This document shows positions 12,048 through 24,600 of a stretch of DNA of 64,000 bases, in pieces (the first letter of the stretch is position 1; each line of letters opens with the position of its first letter). The stretch is from positions 63,496,109 to 63,560,108 of the forward strand of contig JARDYH010000003.1 of the NCBI GenBank assembly GCA_029215795.1. Reading direction: 5' to 3'. The position numbers and the translations under genes are program-made. The notes below the pieces were generated by a model. The model searched no databases. It saw only the letters and a program-made list of their open reading frames with translations, and was not told where the DNA came from. The stretch comes from Anniella stebbinsi. Taxonomy: Eukaryota; Chordata; Lepidosauria; Squamata; Anniellidae.

Positions 12048-12689
12048 GTGATAGCAGTGAAGAAATAACTTTGTTTGGCTTTTTTTTTAAAAAAAATATA
12101 GCATTACACATTTGTGTTTTACTATAAATTGTGCTTTTAGCAGACTATTGTGTAAGATTTCTAGAGATGCTGAATTGGTCAAATCTGAAAAGCAAGTATA
12201 ATCCAGATCCTTGTTTGTCATATTATAGGCATCCTTGTTTGCCTATAATATTTAGGGGAGATGCATGAGGAGACTTCTAGATCTGTAGAAAGAAATAGGA
12301 TAGTATTTCAAGAAAGCATTTTTAGTGAATGCTGAATACCTGAAAAATCCTGATTACTAAGAGGCACAGCTGGCACAAAATCATAACAATGACTCATGAT
12401 TGCCATTAACCTAGTTAAGTATCATTTTCTTCTTTGCTCATAATGCTGTATTCACAAGTTGACTTTCCAGATTGTATTCTTGCAATCCAGTTCTACCTAC
12501 AGTGAACAAACCGGTTTCATTTTTAATCTAAATGGATTTCCCTGTCCTTTACAGCAGAGCATATCCAATTATTTACAGTCATGATCCCTATATGCCCCTT
12601 GGCTTTGAGGGTTTTTTAAGTGTAGTGTAGATACTCACTTAGCATGTGTATCCTCTATCGGTGTACTTGCTAACAGAAACTTAAAATCT
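12048..12689. other. AT-rich non-coding DNA
   Basis: Nothing recognised apart from a short duplicated CCTTGTTTG/CCTATAATAT segment near 12220-12250. Confidence 0.45.
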
Positions 12690-13061
12690 TCCCCCTTCTA
12701 CAAGATTTCGGTTTGACGCCTGGTTCCCCGATTATGCGCATCTTCTCTCAATCGCTTTTACGCCTAATCCCTATACATGGGAGGCGTTGAAGTGCATTAC
12801 GGGCTGTATGAAAGGCATTTTAAAGTTTTTGACATGCTGAGAATCGCATGCAAATGTTGCTGAAAGTAATGTGCTTTGTCCCAGAGAAACTCCCCAAACC
12901 AGTTCCCTCCCTTTATTCTGCCCGCCCACCAGAATCTCCCGCCTTTGGTTTCCTAGGTTACCTGAAAGGAATAAGCTGATTAACATGTTCGGCTACCTGT
13001 CTTCCCCCCTCCTTCGCCCGATTGCCATGACCTCCTCAGGAGTAAATGGGAATGCATCTCG

Positions 13062-13086
13062 CACACACACACACACATACACACAC
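13062..13086 (+). repeat. (CA)n microsatellite
   Basis: CA run with one CATA interruption, inside the long Harbinger-like copy. Confidence 0.9.
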
Positions 13087-13159
13087 CAAAACAGACAGGG
13101 GGATGCTGCTTCGTTCCTTCCCCCTCCACTTCCCAGCGAGCTCAACAGTTGTAAAACAT

Positions 13160-13178
13160 ACACACACACACACACACA
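13160..13178 (+). repeat. (CA)n microsatellite
   Basis: CA run of about nine units, 75 bp from the previous one. Confidence 0.9.
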
Positions 13179-13573
13179 TAACTCAGCTCAGGAACCCAGC
13201 AAGAAGTGAGGGGAAGTTATGTCTGCTGATGGCTAATTACGCACATCCGCACGTCCTTCCTACCCCCTTTACTTCTCATAAAACCACCTCCATCTGGCCC
13301 CGTGTCTCCATGTTAAAAATATTTCATCAGGGTACTTCAAAGAAACTTTATTTTTGGTTCATGTTGGGTCACCTCTTCTTGGAGCTTCCATCCAGAGAGA
13401 CGGAGTACAAGCAGGAAGTTGCCAGGAGGAGAGAGGAAAGGAAACTAAACCAAAAAGTGGGAGGTTTTCTCAGCGAAGGGGCAGTTCTATGCATGACATT
13501 ACGACCACAGTCCAACCCCCTGATCGTTAATGCGCCTCCTCAGAAAGTTGTTTACACGGACATAAGGCTCTCT

Positions 13574-13991
13574 TAGGGTAACCAACTGTCAGGATTTCCC
13601 CGGATTTGTCCTGGTTTTTGTTCTATTCTGGGTGTCAGGGGGGATTTTCTGTAATTTTCTATAATGTCCTGGAAAGACACGCTTTCCCTTTAAAGGCTGC
13701 TTTAGCATGGTGGGAGGGAATGACACACCTTCTGGAGGTGGGTCATTTCCCTCGCACTGCTCCAATCAGGGCCTGAAAGGGGAAAGCGTGTCATTCCCAG
13801 ACATTATAGAAAAGGCCCTGATTGGAGCAGTGGAGGGTGGGAATTACACACTTTCCCCTTCTCCACCCCATTTCGAGACTTTAAGGTGGTGGGGGTGAAT
13901 GACATGCATCCCAGAGGCCCCTGAAAGCTGCTTTCCCACCCCCACCCCACTGGGTGTCCTCTTTTTTAGTTTCCCAAATGTGGTCACCCTA
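13574..13991. mobile_element. MITE with TAGGGTAACC...GGTCACCCTA ends, nested
   Basis: Terminal inverted repeats of about 10 bp. The interior is partly palindromic: CTCCAATCAGGGCC is mirrored by GGCCCTGATTGGAG, and GGAATGACACACC by AATTACACAC-type sequence. The host sequence can be followed across it by comparison with 35480-35695 read in reverse. Only a TCT overlap is duplicated, not 8 bp, so superfamily assignment is open despite hAT-like ends. Confidence 0.65.
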
Positions 13992-14156
13992 TCTTACTCC
14001 CGCAGTAAATTAAAATTCGCTAATTAACACGCATTCGAAAATGCGAATCGGAGGGAAAACGCGCCTGAGTCCCTGATTTGCGCTCCGCTCTTGTAGAGGT
14101 AAATTTCCTAATGCACCTTGAAAGAGCTTTAAATCGCTCTTGTAGAGGCACCCTCT

Positions 14157-15892
14157 GTTAATGCATGTGGACACTGTTAACAAGTGCACTGTGTAGTACT
14201 CAATAACTTTTGGATCTCAATCTAAGATTCATTGATGCCAGATTCAAGCACTTTTACTGAGGTGGAGGGGCAAGTGAATGCCCTATTGCTCCACCACATA
14301 GTTTCTATGGACGGCGGACTGATTTGCACATTTCTTTTCAATCAAAAAAATAAAAGTGGCAATTGAGGCCCACAAAAGCCATAAGAGTTATGTGTGAAGT
14401 GTTACATTAAGTGTGTGAAGGTGGGATGGGGTTCACAGTTTCACCGCCACCGTGCAAGTTGCAGGGCTGAACTAGTATCTGAACTAGGTATCTGAACCAG
14501 GCCTATTAAACTACTTGATTAGAGTGCATCTCTTTTCATATTAAAACCATTACAGTAATATTTATCTCCTGCCACTCCAACCAATGATCAGGTTGTATGT
14601 GGATTATTTTTATTTTTTAAGTTTACTGCTTCAGGGTCATGTTTTTCTCCTCCATTCAATAAGAAGCGAAATTGTCTTTCATCTGTGTTCCTTTTGTCTT
14701 TTTTTTTTTTTTTTTAGCATGGAGTGCGAGATTTCTAAAGCAGATTGTTTTAGACTAAGGAAAAATGGGGGAGGGGGGTACCATAATCAATGCAGTTCAG
14801 TGAAAGAATTTGTTCCCTCCCTTAGAATACACAAGTAGTTAAGGAGACTGCTTCTGTTTCTACAAATTCCTCAGCCTCATTACATCTTTCTGTGTATCTA
14901 ATCGCAATCCGTACACAAATTTGAAATGTAATAGAATGGTGATATGCACAATTTAATTTTGATAGTGGTTAGTCCACTATTGGTTTGCCATCAGTGCTTG
15001 TAGCTTTCTTTTCAGGGATGTTTTATATCTCTAAAAATTGCAGCAGTTACTGCCATTACTAAGGTCTGAACTACACACATTACATTCATGATTGCATTTA
15101 ACATCACTGTTTTGGAGAGGGGATTTAATAGCTGGGAAAGGAGTTAATTTCTCCATGCTTCAGCCCTATGAAAATAGTCTTCCCAAAGCTTCTATTCACT
15201 GCAGGAGAATCTTCTGTAGCAAGTTCTGGAGGAAATTTATGTTGGGCAGTAATGGCAGCCCCAGAACTGATTAAATACTATGTGTCACAGTCCTAATCCT
15301 GATAGGCCCATCACAGCTGCTAGTTAGCAAAACAAAAATAAAACAGATGCATTGTGTTTAAGACATATGCATAGTTAAAAAAAGACTATCCCTAGGGAAA
15401 AAAATAAATATGGATAAGTTAAACCTTTTCCCTCTCCCAAAGAATGGTTTAATCTGTCCCTTGCGACTGCTAACTCATAAACTTAGAGGATTTTTTAAAA
15501 CAACAACAGCCCTTCAGGATTTCCCTTCCTGCTCCCACATGCACTTACTAAAAAGTGGGAGAACAAAAGTCCAAAACAGAAAAACCTGCACCATTTTTAA
15601 GGAAAATCCAAGAGTAGCTTGGATCATTACATACCACTAGACATGGAAAAACATGTGAAGTATTCTTTGGATCCCAGTGCTTCTCTAATACAGAAAGATA
15701 TCAACCTAAATTCAGAAATTAGTAAGAACATCAGGCTGTCTGGCTAGTTTGGTGTTAGATTGTTTATGGTGTCTGTGCATTCCACGTATGGGTTCTGCGC
15801 TTGCACAAAGCTTTATACAGGAATATTATAGCGCTCTGAGGCATTACAGGCAGAAAGCCTACCCATTCCAACTTTGGGAAGACTCTCTGGGC
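14157..15892. other. Non-coding DNA
   Basis: A poly(T) run of about 17 lies at 14699-14715. No gene or structured repeat was identified. Confidence 0.45.
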
Positions 15893-16547
15893 AATTTTGC
15901 ACATCACGCTAAGCCACCCTGCAAATAAGCCACAGTGAGCTGGTTGTTCACGGAACAAGCCATGGTATGCCTGATAGACGATTGGCTTGCCATAGTGTGT
16001 TCTCCCTCTCCTTCCCCCTCAGTCCTCCAGCTGATTCTGGCATGTATCCCAGGAGGCTTGATCTCCTTCCCTGCTTTGATTGCAAACCCTTTTCATTCCC
16101 AGCCTTTTTTCCTTGATGCCTCAAAAATGCACAATTGGAGGTTTTTTGTTTTTTTGTTTTTTAATTAATTATTGTAGTCTTTCTCAAGTGTGCAAGTGCA
16201 CACTTACAGCTGTCTGATATGTGTAGTTTTGCCTGGTCAATGTCCTTGTATGTTTCAGCTGTCACAGGGGACTGGGAAGTGGAGTAGGAAACATACTAGG
16301 AAATGGACAAGGCAAGGCTGCATATAGGCTAATTTGCACACAGTTGCAAAGGACCAGGAGAGAAATAACAGTAAAAGAAACGATGGACCCATTGGCACAA
16401 TTCAGAAACCCTGAAAACCGGGGTGGAGGGAGTGAAAGCAGTAAATGCATCAAAAGTTCACAGCTACTTTTTGGAACAGTTACTTCTGTGGTTACTGCAG
16501 TTCCCTAACAGGTTTTTTAAAAAACTAAACAGAAAAATGTATGCAAA

Positions 16548-16700
16548 TTTGATGGCTGGGAAGTAAATGGAAGTGAAGTTTTCACAAATTTAAGGGCAAA
16601 TTGTGCAAATTTCCCCTCCATTTAGTTACCACTCATTAAATTTGTGCACATTTCCCCTCCGTATACTTCCCAGTCCTAAAATTTGTTCAAATTTTCCTGA
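16548..16700. repeat. Short inverted and direct repeat cluster
   Basis: AAATTGTGCAAATTTCCCCTCC and AAATTTGTGCACATTTCCCC recur in direct orientation about 45 bp apart. GCTGGGAAGTAAATGGA is mirrored by TATACTTCCCAGTCC. The source family is unknown. Confidence 0.45.
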
Positions 16701-16808
16701 CAATTTTTTTAAAAAAACAATAAACCTTTAGAGGGTGGCAGAAGGGGATGGAGCAACCACTTACACTGCCCCTGCCCCATTTATTCTGTCTCATACAGCT
16801 GCCTGCTC

Positions 16809-16810
<2 letters not shown>

Positions 16811-16851
<41 letters not shown>
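16811..16851 (+). repeat. (GT)20 microsatellite
   Basis: Perfect GT run of about 40 bp. Confidence 0.97.
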
Positions 16852-16852
<1 letters not shown>

Positions 16853-18277
16853 AACTGACGGAACCACAGTAATTCAATATAGAATTAAGCTGGACTGAAG
16901 CTATCAGGACTTGCTTCCATCTAATGAGTATTAGATTTTGGATATCAGCCAACCTATCTCTATTTAATAATAGATTTTAGAAATCCAAATGCAATTTTCT
17001 GGTATTTGAAGATGTGCTCTCATTGGTAAAACTTGGAACATTCAGAAGAATGCACTTTCTGTAGCCACCTTTTTTCTGAGCTCTATTTTTTTGGGGGGAA
17101 AGAACCCTTATTTTGAATTTTGAGCTATTAGTTCTTTTGGATTGGGGGAATCTAAAAGAAATGTGAATGTTAGGTGGCAATCTTCATATTTAACTTGGAA
17201 ATAAATTCCATGGAAACAAATAAGACTGACTTCTGAGCAAAAGTAACCTTCAGAAGGAAAATCCAAATAACTTCTAGAGAATATTCTATATTCTCAAGTC
17301 TTCTAAACATATGTAGCACAATGGGCATGAAACCTATGCAAGGCTATGTATATCTGCATATGGAACTGTGCAAGTAGCCATTTGTCATTTGCTCATGGCC
17401 CTCTGATCCCAGCCCAGGTTTCTTTTTCCTTCCTTAAACAAAAGTTGTACTGTAGGAGACAACTACCGCAGTAGTAGAAAACGTCTTGATTCTTTCTAAT
17501 TTTTCTTGCATAATCATAGACCACCTGGTAAGGAAATAGAAATTCCAATGCAGCATAAAGTTAAGGCTGTCTTATTTGGCTCTGTGCGAAGCATAGCTAT
17601 GCCTCTCTTTAATTGCCAGTCTGGGTGGTCAATGCCGACAGGATTGGAGCCAACAGGCTTTAAACAAGAGAAGCTCAGGGCAACCCTGAGGTTTGCAGAA
17701 GTACACAATATGGCTTAAAATGGGGGTTGAGGATGCTCAGTAGCCACAGAATGTTGAATGTCATCTGCTGTTTACTTCTGCTCTTTTTAGAGTTGTATGT
17801 ATAGCAGGTTTTATTCTTAATTTTTCAAAACAGGTGTTTTTAAAAAGCATTAGATGGAAGAAAAAACACTTGCCTTCTGAGTGGTTTATAATAATGGAAA
17901 TAGAGGAAGGGGATGTATTTGTGCAGCCATGCCTAATAAAAAGTAATGTTATCAAAACTGTGTTTCAGTTACCTAGAGAGAAAATGCTGTTATCTCTTGT
18001 GTACTAAATAAAGTGCCAGAACCATATTGCATAGCTATGTTTCATTAACATCCTATAATTAAGGGGCAGGTGGAAAGCAGTAAAGTTGAAGAATGAGATA
18101 CTGCGTAGTTAGGGGTAATTCTTTACTGTTGCTCTGGTTCCATGTTTTAGAGACAGTGGACCAGTTTGCACTATACGACAGCCATTCAAGTGTTATTTTA
18201 CTGTCAACAAGCTGCAGTATGTGCCGGCCGCCATTATGCCCTACAGCAGACCATGGGTTATGTGAGGTAACTCCCTC
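16852..18277. other. AT-rich non-coding DNA
   Basis: No gene seen. 17178-17250 (AAATTCCATGG then CTTCTGAGCAAAAGTAA) is a weak palindromic-MITE remnant. Confidence 0.4.
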
Positions 18278-18370
18278 TGGCTGGGTTTACACGAAACAAC
18301 AAGCCACAGCCATCTCCAGTTGGGGGCTGCATTTTCATAATGGTTGGCATGCGCAGCAGCTCCTAACGGA
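18278..18370. mobile_element. MITE-like fragment of the 'ggctgggtttacac' family
   Basis: GGCTGGGTTTACACGAAACA followed by ACAAGCCACAGCCA resembles 3197 onward and 15893-15970. The boundaries are uncertain. Confidence 0.35.
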
Positions 18371-19344
18371 TAAACTAACCCTCAATGGGCTGTTGTGTCA
18401 TGCCAATCAGGTCAGTGATTTCTTTAAACATTTTACTAAAGGAATAACAAAGGTTATGGGGAGTTGATCACAGGTAAACAATCTGGAAAGTTTGTAACTA
18501 GACCCCTTATATGGCTAATACATTCAAGTGGCAGCAATCCCAAATGTGCAGGTGTTTGTCTTTCATATCAAGCTGAGGCCTTAAGGCGAAACCAATTGGA
18601 TGAAGCTGTCTCTGTTCCTACTGTCCTCTGATTTGATTTTTGCCTTGCTCTAAGAGTGCCTGTATAGATGAGTCTTTATCTGTCAGGAATGTATGACTAG
18701 AATGTATGTTGCTTTCTCTTCCATACTTTGTCTTACATTGCAAACATTCACGAGCAGGCACGAATAGCAGGAGAGAGGTTCCAATGTGTACATAATCATG
18801 TACATGATTACATATGGAACATCTTTTTCTCTCTCATTTTTGGTATCACAATCTGAAAACTCCTTTCCTCATAGAGTGTGTTCTAAAGATAGATACAGGG
18901 CTGTCCTAAATGCAGAAATAACAACGCAAACATGTAGCATCTCCACTGACAACTGCCCATTCTCACTCTTTTTCTTTGCTGCCATTTCTACATAGGTTTG
19001 TTCAACTTTCCTTCCTCTTTATATACTACGTTCACCACATATACTTTCTCTGCTTTCTGTCCTAGCTTTTTGGGCATCTCTGGAAGAAAAAAAATACTAT
19101 TCTAACTTTAAAGGAAAATACATGATCAGAGCTGCTGCTACAACATATCAGCCTGCAGGTGGGAGATTGATATTGGAATGCACACCCATATTAATAAAAC
19201 TCCTCCCTCCACGTGCAAAACTACAGTGTTCCAGAAGAAATTTGAACTTTTTAACTCCAGAATTCTTAATGACGGATTTGTGCTGTAAGTCAAGAAGCAA
19301 TGAAAGGAAACACTAGTGCACCTTATACATGTCATAACCCTTGG

Positions 19345-19346
<2 letters not shown>

Positions 19347-19380
<34 letters not shown>
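19347..19380 (+). repeat. (AC)17 microsatellite
   Basis: Perfect AC run. Confidence 0.97.
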
Positions 19381-19383
<3 letters not shown>

Positions 19384-20364
19384 TGTGATAAAGCCATATT
19401 TTTGTATTGATAGGAAGGCTAGATCCAGGTATAAAACTTCCTGTGGAGCTCTGATTAAAATGCTAACCACCTCCACTTGGTTGTGTTCATTAATGTTCTT
19501 GCAAATAACATGTGCTTTTCCAATATCTCGGAATATCTTACTTTTGTTTCAGGATAGCCTAAGTATGTGAGCTAAGGTATTATAGGTATTAACATTAAAC
19601 AGCATATATTTCATACATCCTACTGTTGACAATTGTGCTTACAGTGTAATAAACTTCAAGTGATGCCAAAACACTGAACTTCACACACCCACCCACCCAA
19701 ATAAAAGGCAAGTAAAATGTATAATTACCCATTTGGAGGTATTAACAGCTCCATCTTTGCATGTTGACTTAGGAAGTGATACACGGATAAGAAGGGTGTA
19801 AATTCTGAGGTATGTGCAAGAACAGGTGGCAGTATGGAAACAGAAGTTTAGATTTCTACATTATATCTAAGGGCCTTGAGGGTAGGGTTTGTCTTCAGGA
19901 GGCCAATTCCTGTTTTGTGAATACAGTGCTGCTGTGTAGTCTTGAGGACAAACTGTTTTGGCAAAGAAAAATACATAAGCATACAGCTAAAAGACTTGAG
20001 ACTGATGCAAAGAGACACAATGGTAAGTGGAGGCAAGGTTTTCTTTTGCACGTTGCTGGAGTTTAATTTAGCGGAATTGGAAGATTCCTGCGGAACAAGA
20101 TATAACTGTCATGGGAGCTTGCTGCCCGAAGGGGTAGCATATACAAGTTCAAATAAATAAAACATTTAGTAATGGTAAAAAAAAAAAAAAAATCAGGCTC
20201 ACCTGTATTTCCAATTGGTGGCTTGCAAGATCTTGTCAAATAAAATGCTTTTGCTCACTTCCATGATTCCCTAGAAAGCTGTGATGTCAATAGCTTATTA
20301 GCAGCTCATTAACCAAAATGAACCAGTTTCTTGCTGATAATACTCCACCCTGCACAGAAGTTAT

Positions 20365-20404
20365 AATGTAGTCGTAATATGATCAATGTAGTCGTAATAT
20401 GATC
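20365..20404 (+). repeat. Perfect tandem duplication, 2 x 20 bp
   Basis: A 20-bp unit starting AATGTAGTCG and ending ATATGATC occurs twice back to back without mismatch, which implies a recent event. Confidence 0.9.
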
Positions 20405-21859
20405 ACCACAACCTTAACATGCAAGGGAATCACTGCATGCTTTCATGATGCAAGTAGAAAAATCCTTGCCAATGAGTGGTATGAAGAATTTTGTAGTATA
20501 CTCAAGACTGCAGATACGATAATCCACAGAGATACCTGATCAGCACAACATGTTTGTGATTTAAATATCTAGGAAATGTGGACTGGTGACAATGGCATTT
20601 ATTCTTGACATATTACAGTTGACGACTGAAGGGAATGATCACGAAACATAAACACAGTGATATTGAAGCACAAGTGTCACTCCACTGAACCCAACAATAT
20701 CAGTTCTCAAAAACCAAGGTAGTAGGCTTTGCTTTATTACCAAACACCTCAGTCAGTCTAAAAACATGTCATGCTATCGTATAACGTAAGCAAAAACAAA
20801 TGAATTAAAAATCACATGTTACTTCAGGACAACTATATTCTACTAGAGAAAAAAAGGTGTAGCATTTTACACATGATAAAAGTCTGTCGGCAGACTAAAG
20901 TGTGTGGTGTAATGCTATTCTTTTCTTCCACACCTTACTGAAAAACACATTTTTTAAAATTTCTCCATGCTTGTGCTATTATTTTATAAAACAGAACCCC
21001 CTTGCTGCCACATGCTTGAGTTCCTTTGCTTTAAAATATAATACAACTGAAGTGCATTTCATGCCATTGTTTATGGAAAAAGACAAACTAAAGGAACCAA
21101 CATTGAAAAAGCAAAGAGAAGGAAATAAAGGTTTCTGATGGTTTTTAAATGTGAGGAGGTAGGGCACTTAGAAAGAGCTGCCTTAGAAATCCATATGTAA
21201 AAAATAATAAAGACCTTTAATGTAAGGTAATTGCTTTACTGATGGTTTTGCCACAAAGAGAGATGGTCCTTTTTAATGACAAATATGGAACAGCAAAAAC
21301 TGTGAGTGTTTCATAATGTTTTGCTCTCATCATAGATCTAGGTTAATGAAAATAATAATGTTCAGTGTTCTAGCTAAACACTACAAATTAATCTGATATG
21401 TGCAAGGGAAGTGTAATGACTATACTTTCTGTAAGGTATCCTTATTATCCATTCCTCAGGGAACGCTATTCAACATTTTTGGTTGGGGAGAAGTTAGCTT
21501 CTTCTAACTACTATTACTTCTGACATTTTGATATTAGAGAAATTTAGACATTAAGTTGGCAACTCTTCAGGGCAGGTGTCATCTTTCACAGTTCAGCACT
21601 TCAAAGAACAACTGTAATGGAAATTGCTATAATAAAATTTGTGCCTGATCTAAATCTAAAATAAGTTAAGGAGCAGATTGAAAATCTAAAGTTGAATCTT
21701 ATTTTTGAATAAGATTTGCAGCAGAATTTGTGTGTGTGTGGGGTGCTTTTGCCATCTCCAGCTCACAACTTGTACCAGTCATCTTGCTCATCTCAGAAAA
21801 CTATTCAGAAATTCTCCTTGGATAGTTAAGAAATGGCCAGACAAAGGAATTAGATTGTA

Positions 21860-21936
21860 AGGCTACAATCCCGTGAAAACTTACCTGGCTGTAAGCTACA
21901 TTGAACTCAGTGAATAGACATCTGTATGATTGTGCT
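21860..21936. mobile_element. Palindromic 'GCAATCCTATGCA' MITE, degraded
   Basis: GGCTACAATCCCGTG... with TTACCTGGCTGTAAG and TTGAACTCAGTGAATAGACA, ending in ATGATTGTGCTG. It fits the short squamate palindromic MITE also seen at 48.4-48.6 and 58.8-59.5 kb. Confidence 0.5.
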
Positions 21937-21970
21937 GACAGACATGTGTTGGTCAGCATCAGTAGTTAAA

Positions 21971-23060
21971 ATCTCCAGGGCCTGATAAACTGCATCCTAG
22001 AGCAATAAAGGAGCTAGCAGAAGAACTGTCAGAATCACTGTCTATTAACTTTGCGAAATCATGGAAGATGGGTGAAGTGCCAGACGATTGGAGGAGGGCT
22101 AATGTTGTCCCTGTCTTCAAAAATGGAGGAACTTCGGAACTACAGACCAGTTAGTCTGACATCAATTCCTGGGAAAATCTTGGAGCAGATTATGAAGAAG
22201 TCAATCTGTAAGCACCTTGAAAACAATGCAGTGATTACTAGAAGCCAGCATGGATTTATTAAGAACAAATCCTGTCAGACTAATTTAATCTCATTTTTTG
22301 ATCAGGTAACTTCCCTTGTGGACTGCGGGAATGCTGTGGACATAATATATCTTGACTTCAGCAAAGCTTTTGACAAAGTACCCCATGATATTCTGATTAG
22401 CAAACTAGCTAAAAGTGTGCTGGATGGAACAACTATTACATGGATCCACAGTTGGCTACAGAATTGGACTGAAAGAGTGCTTATCAATGGTACCTTCTCA
22501 AACTGGGGGGAGGTAATGAGTGGGGTACCACAGAGCTCAGGCCCAGTGCTCTTCAACATTTTTATTAATGATTTTGATGAGGAGGTGCAGGGAATGCTTA
22601 TCAAAATTGCAGATGATACAAAATTGGGTGGGATCGCTAATACCCTGGAAGACAGAAACAAACTTCAAAGTGATCTTGATAGGTTGAAGCGCTGGGCCAA
22701 AAACAACAGAAAGAAATTTAATAAGAATAAATGCCAAGTTCTACACCCAGGAAAAAGAAACCAAATGCACAGTTACAAGATGGGGGATTCTTGGCTAATC
22801 AATACTAGAAGCGAGAAGGATCTTGGAATTGTTGTAGATCACAAGCTGAATATGAGCCAACAGTGTGATGTGGCTGCAAAAAAAGCAAATGCTATTTGGG
22901 GATGCATTAATAGAAGTATAGCTTCCAAATCATGTGAGGTACTGGTTCCCCTCTATTCAGCACTGATTAGGCCTCATCTTGAGTATTGTGTCCAATTCTG
23001 GGCACCACACTTCAAGAAGGGTGCAGACAAGCAGTAGGTGGTTCAGAGGAGGGCAAAGCT
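21971..23060 (+). mobile_element. CR1 LINE, reverse-transcriptase region, inactive
   Basis: Encodes the reverse transcriptase of a chicken-repeat-1 type non-LTR retrotransposon. Protein blocks in order: SPGPDKLHPRAIKELAEELS (from 21974), the NYRPVSLTS block (about 22138), DIIYLDFSKAFDKVPHD (about 22339), GVPQ (about 22522), the catalytic box as IADDTK where family members usually have FADD or YADD (about 22606), then KCQVLHPGK and LGIVVDHKLNMS. It is broken: the frame shifts near 22125, the usual glycine-rich sequence after GVPQ is shortened, and TAG at 23035 replaces a sense codon just before VQRRA. The 5' endonuclease half and the 3' UTR with octamer tail are missing. Confidence 0.88.
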
Positions 23061-23599
23061 TGCCTAATGAGCATTCCCAATCTTAAACAGGCTTCAGCCT
23101 AGCTACTTCTTTTTTAATATGGAAATTAAAATTATGTCTAATGCAGTTTGATGCTCAATGACTTGTTTTATTTTACTTAATAGGATACCTTACACAACAC
23201 TACTTGACATTTTAAATTAAATATGCCTGAACTGCGTTACTGTTCTTTACTCTCTTTCTTCTTCTTCTCCTGATTGCCAGTTTTAAATTCTATAGCCACC
23301 TGCTTAACAGCTTTTCTGGCACCACTTTATATGTAGGCAATATATGGTAAAGAGATACTGCTGATGCCAAGCATTAGTGTCTCATCCCTTATCCATTACT
23401 CAGAGGCAAATTCAGGTCTGCAATCAACAAGGATTTTTTTGCAAACAGGATCCACTAATAAGTGTGCCTACATGATACATGTGTTTGCAAACACATTTGT
23501 CATAGTCATACTTTATGGCAGCCTGGAGTAGTAGTGGGATGTTATACCAGCAAAAGGCTGGTATTTGCATTAACGTAAACTTTACAAACTGTTCTGAAG
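23061..23599. other. Non-coding DNA
   Basis: AT-rich and unassigned. No CR1 3' UTR can be followed beyond 23060. Confidence 0.45.
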
Positions 23600-24430
23600 C
23601 GCTTTGATTTGAAGTTCCTGGTTGGATTACTGTGATACATTAAACGGTGGGGCTGCCTTTTCAAAAAGGCTCAGAAGCTTCAGTTTGTGCAGAATGCTGC
23701 ATGGATCATGTTTTGCCAGTTTTAAAAGACACACAGTGGCTATCTGTTTGTTTTTGAGCCTGATTCAAAGTGCTGGTGCCTGCCTTCAAAGCCCTAAGCA
23801 GCTTGGAACCTGGCTACCTGAAGCAGTGTTTTCTCCTATGCCAACTACAGTTTTAAGATCTCCTGCTAATGCTCATCTTCAAGTGTCTCCTTTGGAGGTG
23901 AGGCTCAGGGCCAGCCCTATCATAAGGTGGAATGAGGCAGCTGTCTCAGGCAGCAGCTACCAGGGGAGGTGGGGTGGAGCAATGATGAATCGTTGAAGGA
24001 CAGGGCTCTGTGCCCCTAGTCTGTCTGCATGCTCTAACCAAGCTTGCTCACCTGGGATGTCTTGTTCCGCTGTCAGTATTGAAGTAAGTTTCAACTACCA
24101 GTTTGGCAGCTTCCATTCATGCCTTCTCCTCAGACAGCAAAATGTCCTGGACCAGCCCTTTCCATCAGAATGAAGGCATTTTGGCGACAGTGCTTTAATT
24201 ATAGAATGCCCTTTGCTAGGGAGGCTCACCTGGTACCAAGGTTACTAACTTTTAGGTACTACTTTTATTCACCCAAGCTTTTAAAATACGATGTCTCTGT
24301 AAGCATTTATCTACTGTTTTTATCTCTGCATTTTATGCTGCTGATGGGGTTGTATTTGTAATTGTTGTATAGTGAAACTTCCCTGGAATTCATTTTTCAT
24401 GAGGGAGGTATATAAATATTTTATTTTTAA
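23600..24430 (+). mobile_element. L2 LINE 3' part, interrupted
   Basis: The C-terminal L2 region begins at LDYCDTL (about 23620), continues through a degraded QFVQNAAW-type block, and reaches an untranslated tail ending GGGAGGTATATAAATATT. It is interrupted at 23905-24160 by the repeat described there, after which the tail resumes (AATGCCCTTTGCTAGGGAGG). Stops and frameshifts throughout. Confidence 0.65.
23905..24160 (+). mobile_element. Dispersed repeat, 'gggccagccctatcataagg' family, copy 2
   Basis: Shares start, middle and end blocks with 6170-6440. It splits an L2 copy, so it is younger than that insertion. Confidence 0.6.
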
Positions 24431-24600
24431 ATTTTATTTTATTTCTAACCCGCCTCTCCATCCAGATCGAGGCGGGGAACAACAACAAATATAAAAATCA
24501 TAAAATAGAAAAACCATTAAAACAGATCAAAACGAATACATTATTAAAACATATTTTAAATAAATAATTCAACATTGCACTTTTTACTGGACAAGTAAAG
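24418..24600 (-). mobile_element. LINE 3' UTR fragment
   Basis: Minus strand reads GCCTCGATCTGGATGGAGAG then GCGGGTTAGAAATAAAATAA, a typical L2-type 3' terminus with an A-rich tail. Confidence 0.6.

Larger units (their letters stand above)
12690..14153. mobile_element. Harbinger-like element, long copy (A), with nested MITE
   Basis: The ends are TCCCCCTTCTACAAGATTTCG and CTCTTGTAGAGGCACCC. A TCT triplet lies on each side (12687-12689 and 14154-14156), fitting a 3-bp target duplication. About 12705-12826 and 13541-14153 align with the short copies, most closely with the 35.5 kb copy. In between is about 710 bp of extra GC-rich sequence that includes two (CA)n runs. A 418-bp MITE (13574-13991) is inserted in the right half. 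No transposase domain was recognised; the 176-codon frame at 13046-13576 begins in a (CA)n run. Confidence 0.6.
18371..21855. other. Non-coding DNA
   Basis: Holds the (AC)n at 19347-19380, a 2 x 20 bp perfect tandem duplication at 20365-20404 and a poly(A) run near 20178. Open frames at 19138-19570 run through the microsatellite. No exon recognised. Confidence 0.45.

Noticed and set aside
12871..13576. Open frames of 112 and 176 codons
   Set aside because: They begin in or pass through (CA)n runs and lie inside a mobile element. The translation is dominated by THTHTH repeats.
22051..22120. First part of the 328-codon frame as native CR1 protein
   Set aside because: This part is out of frame. 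The genuine CR1 residues upstream are in another frame, joined by a frameshift near 22125.
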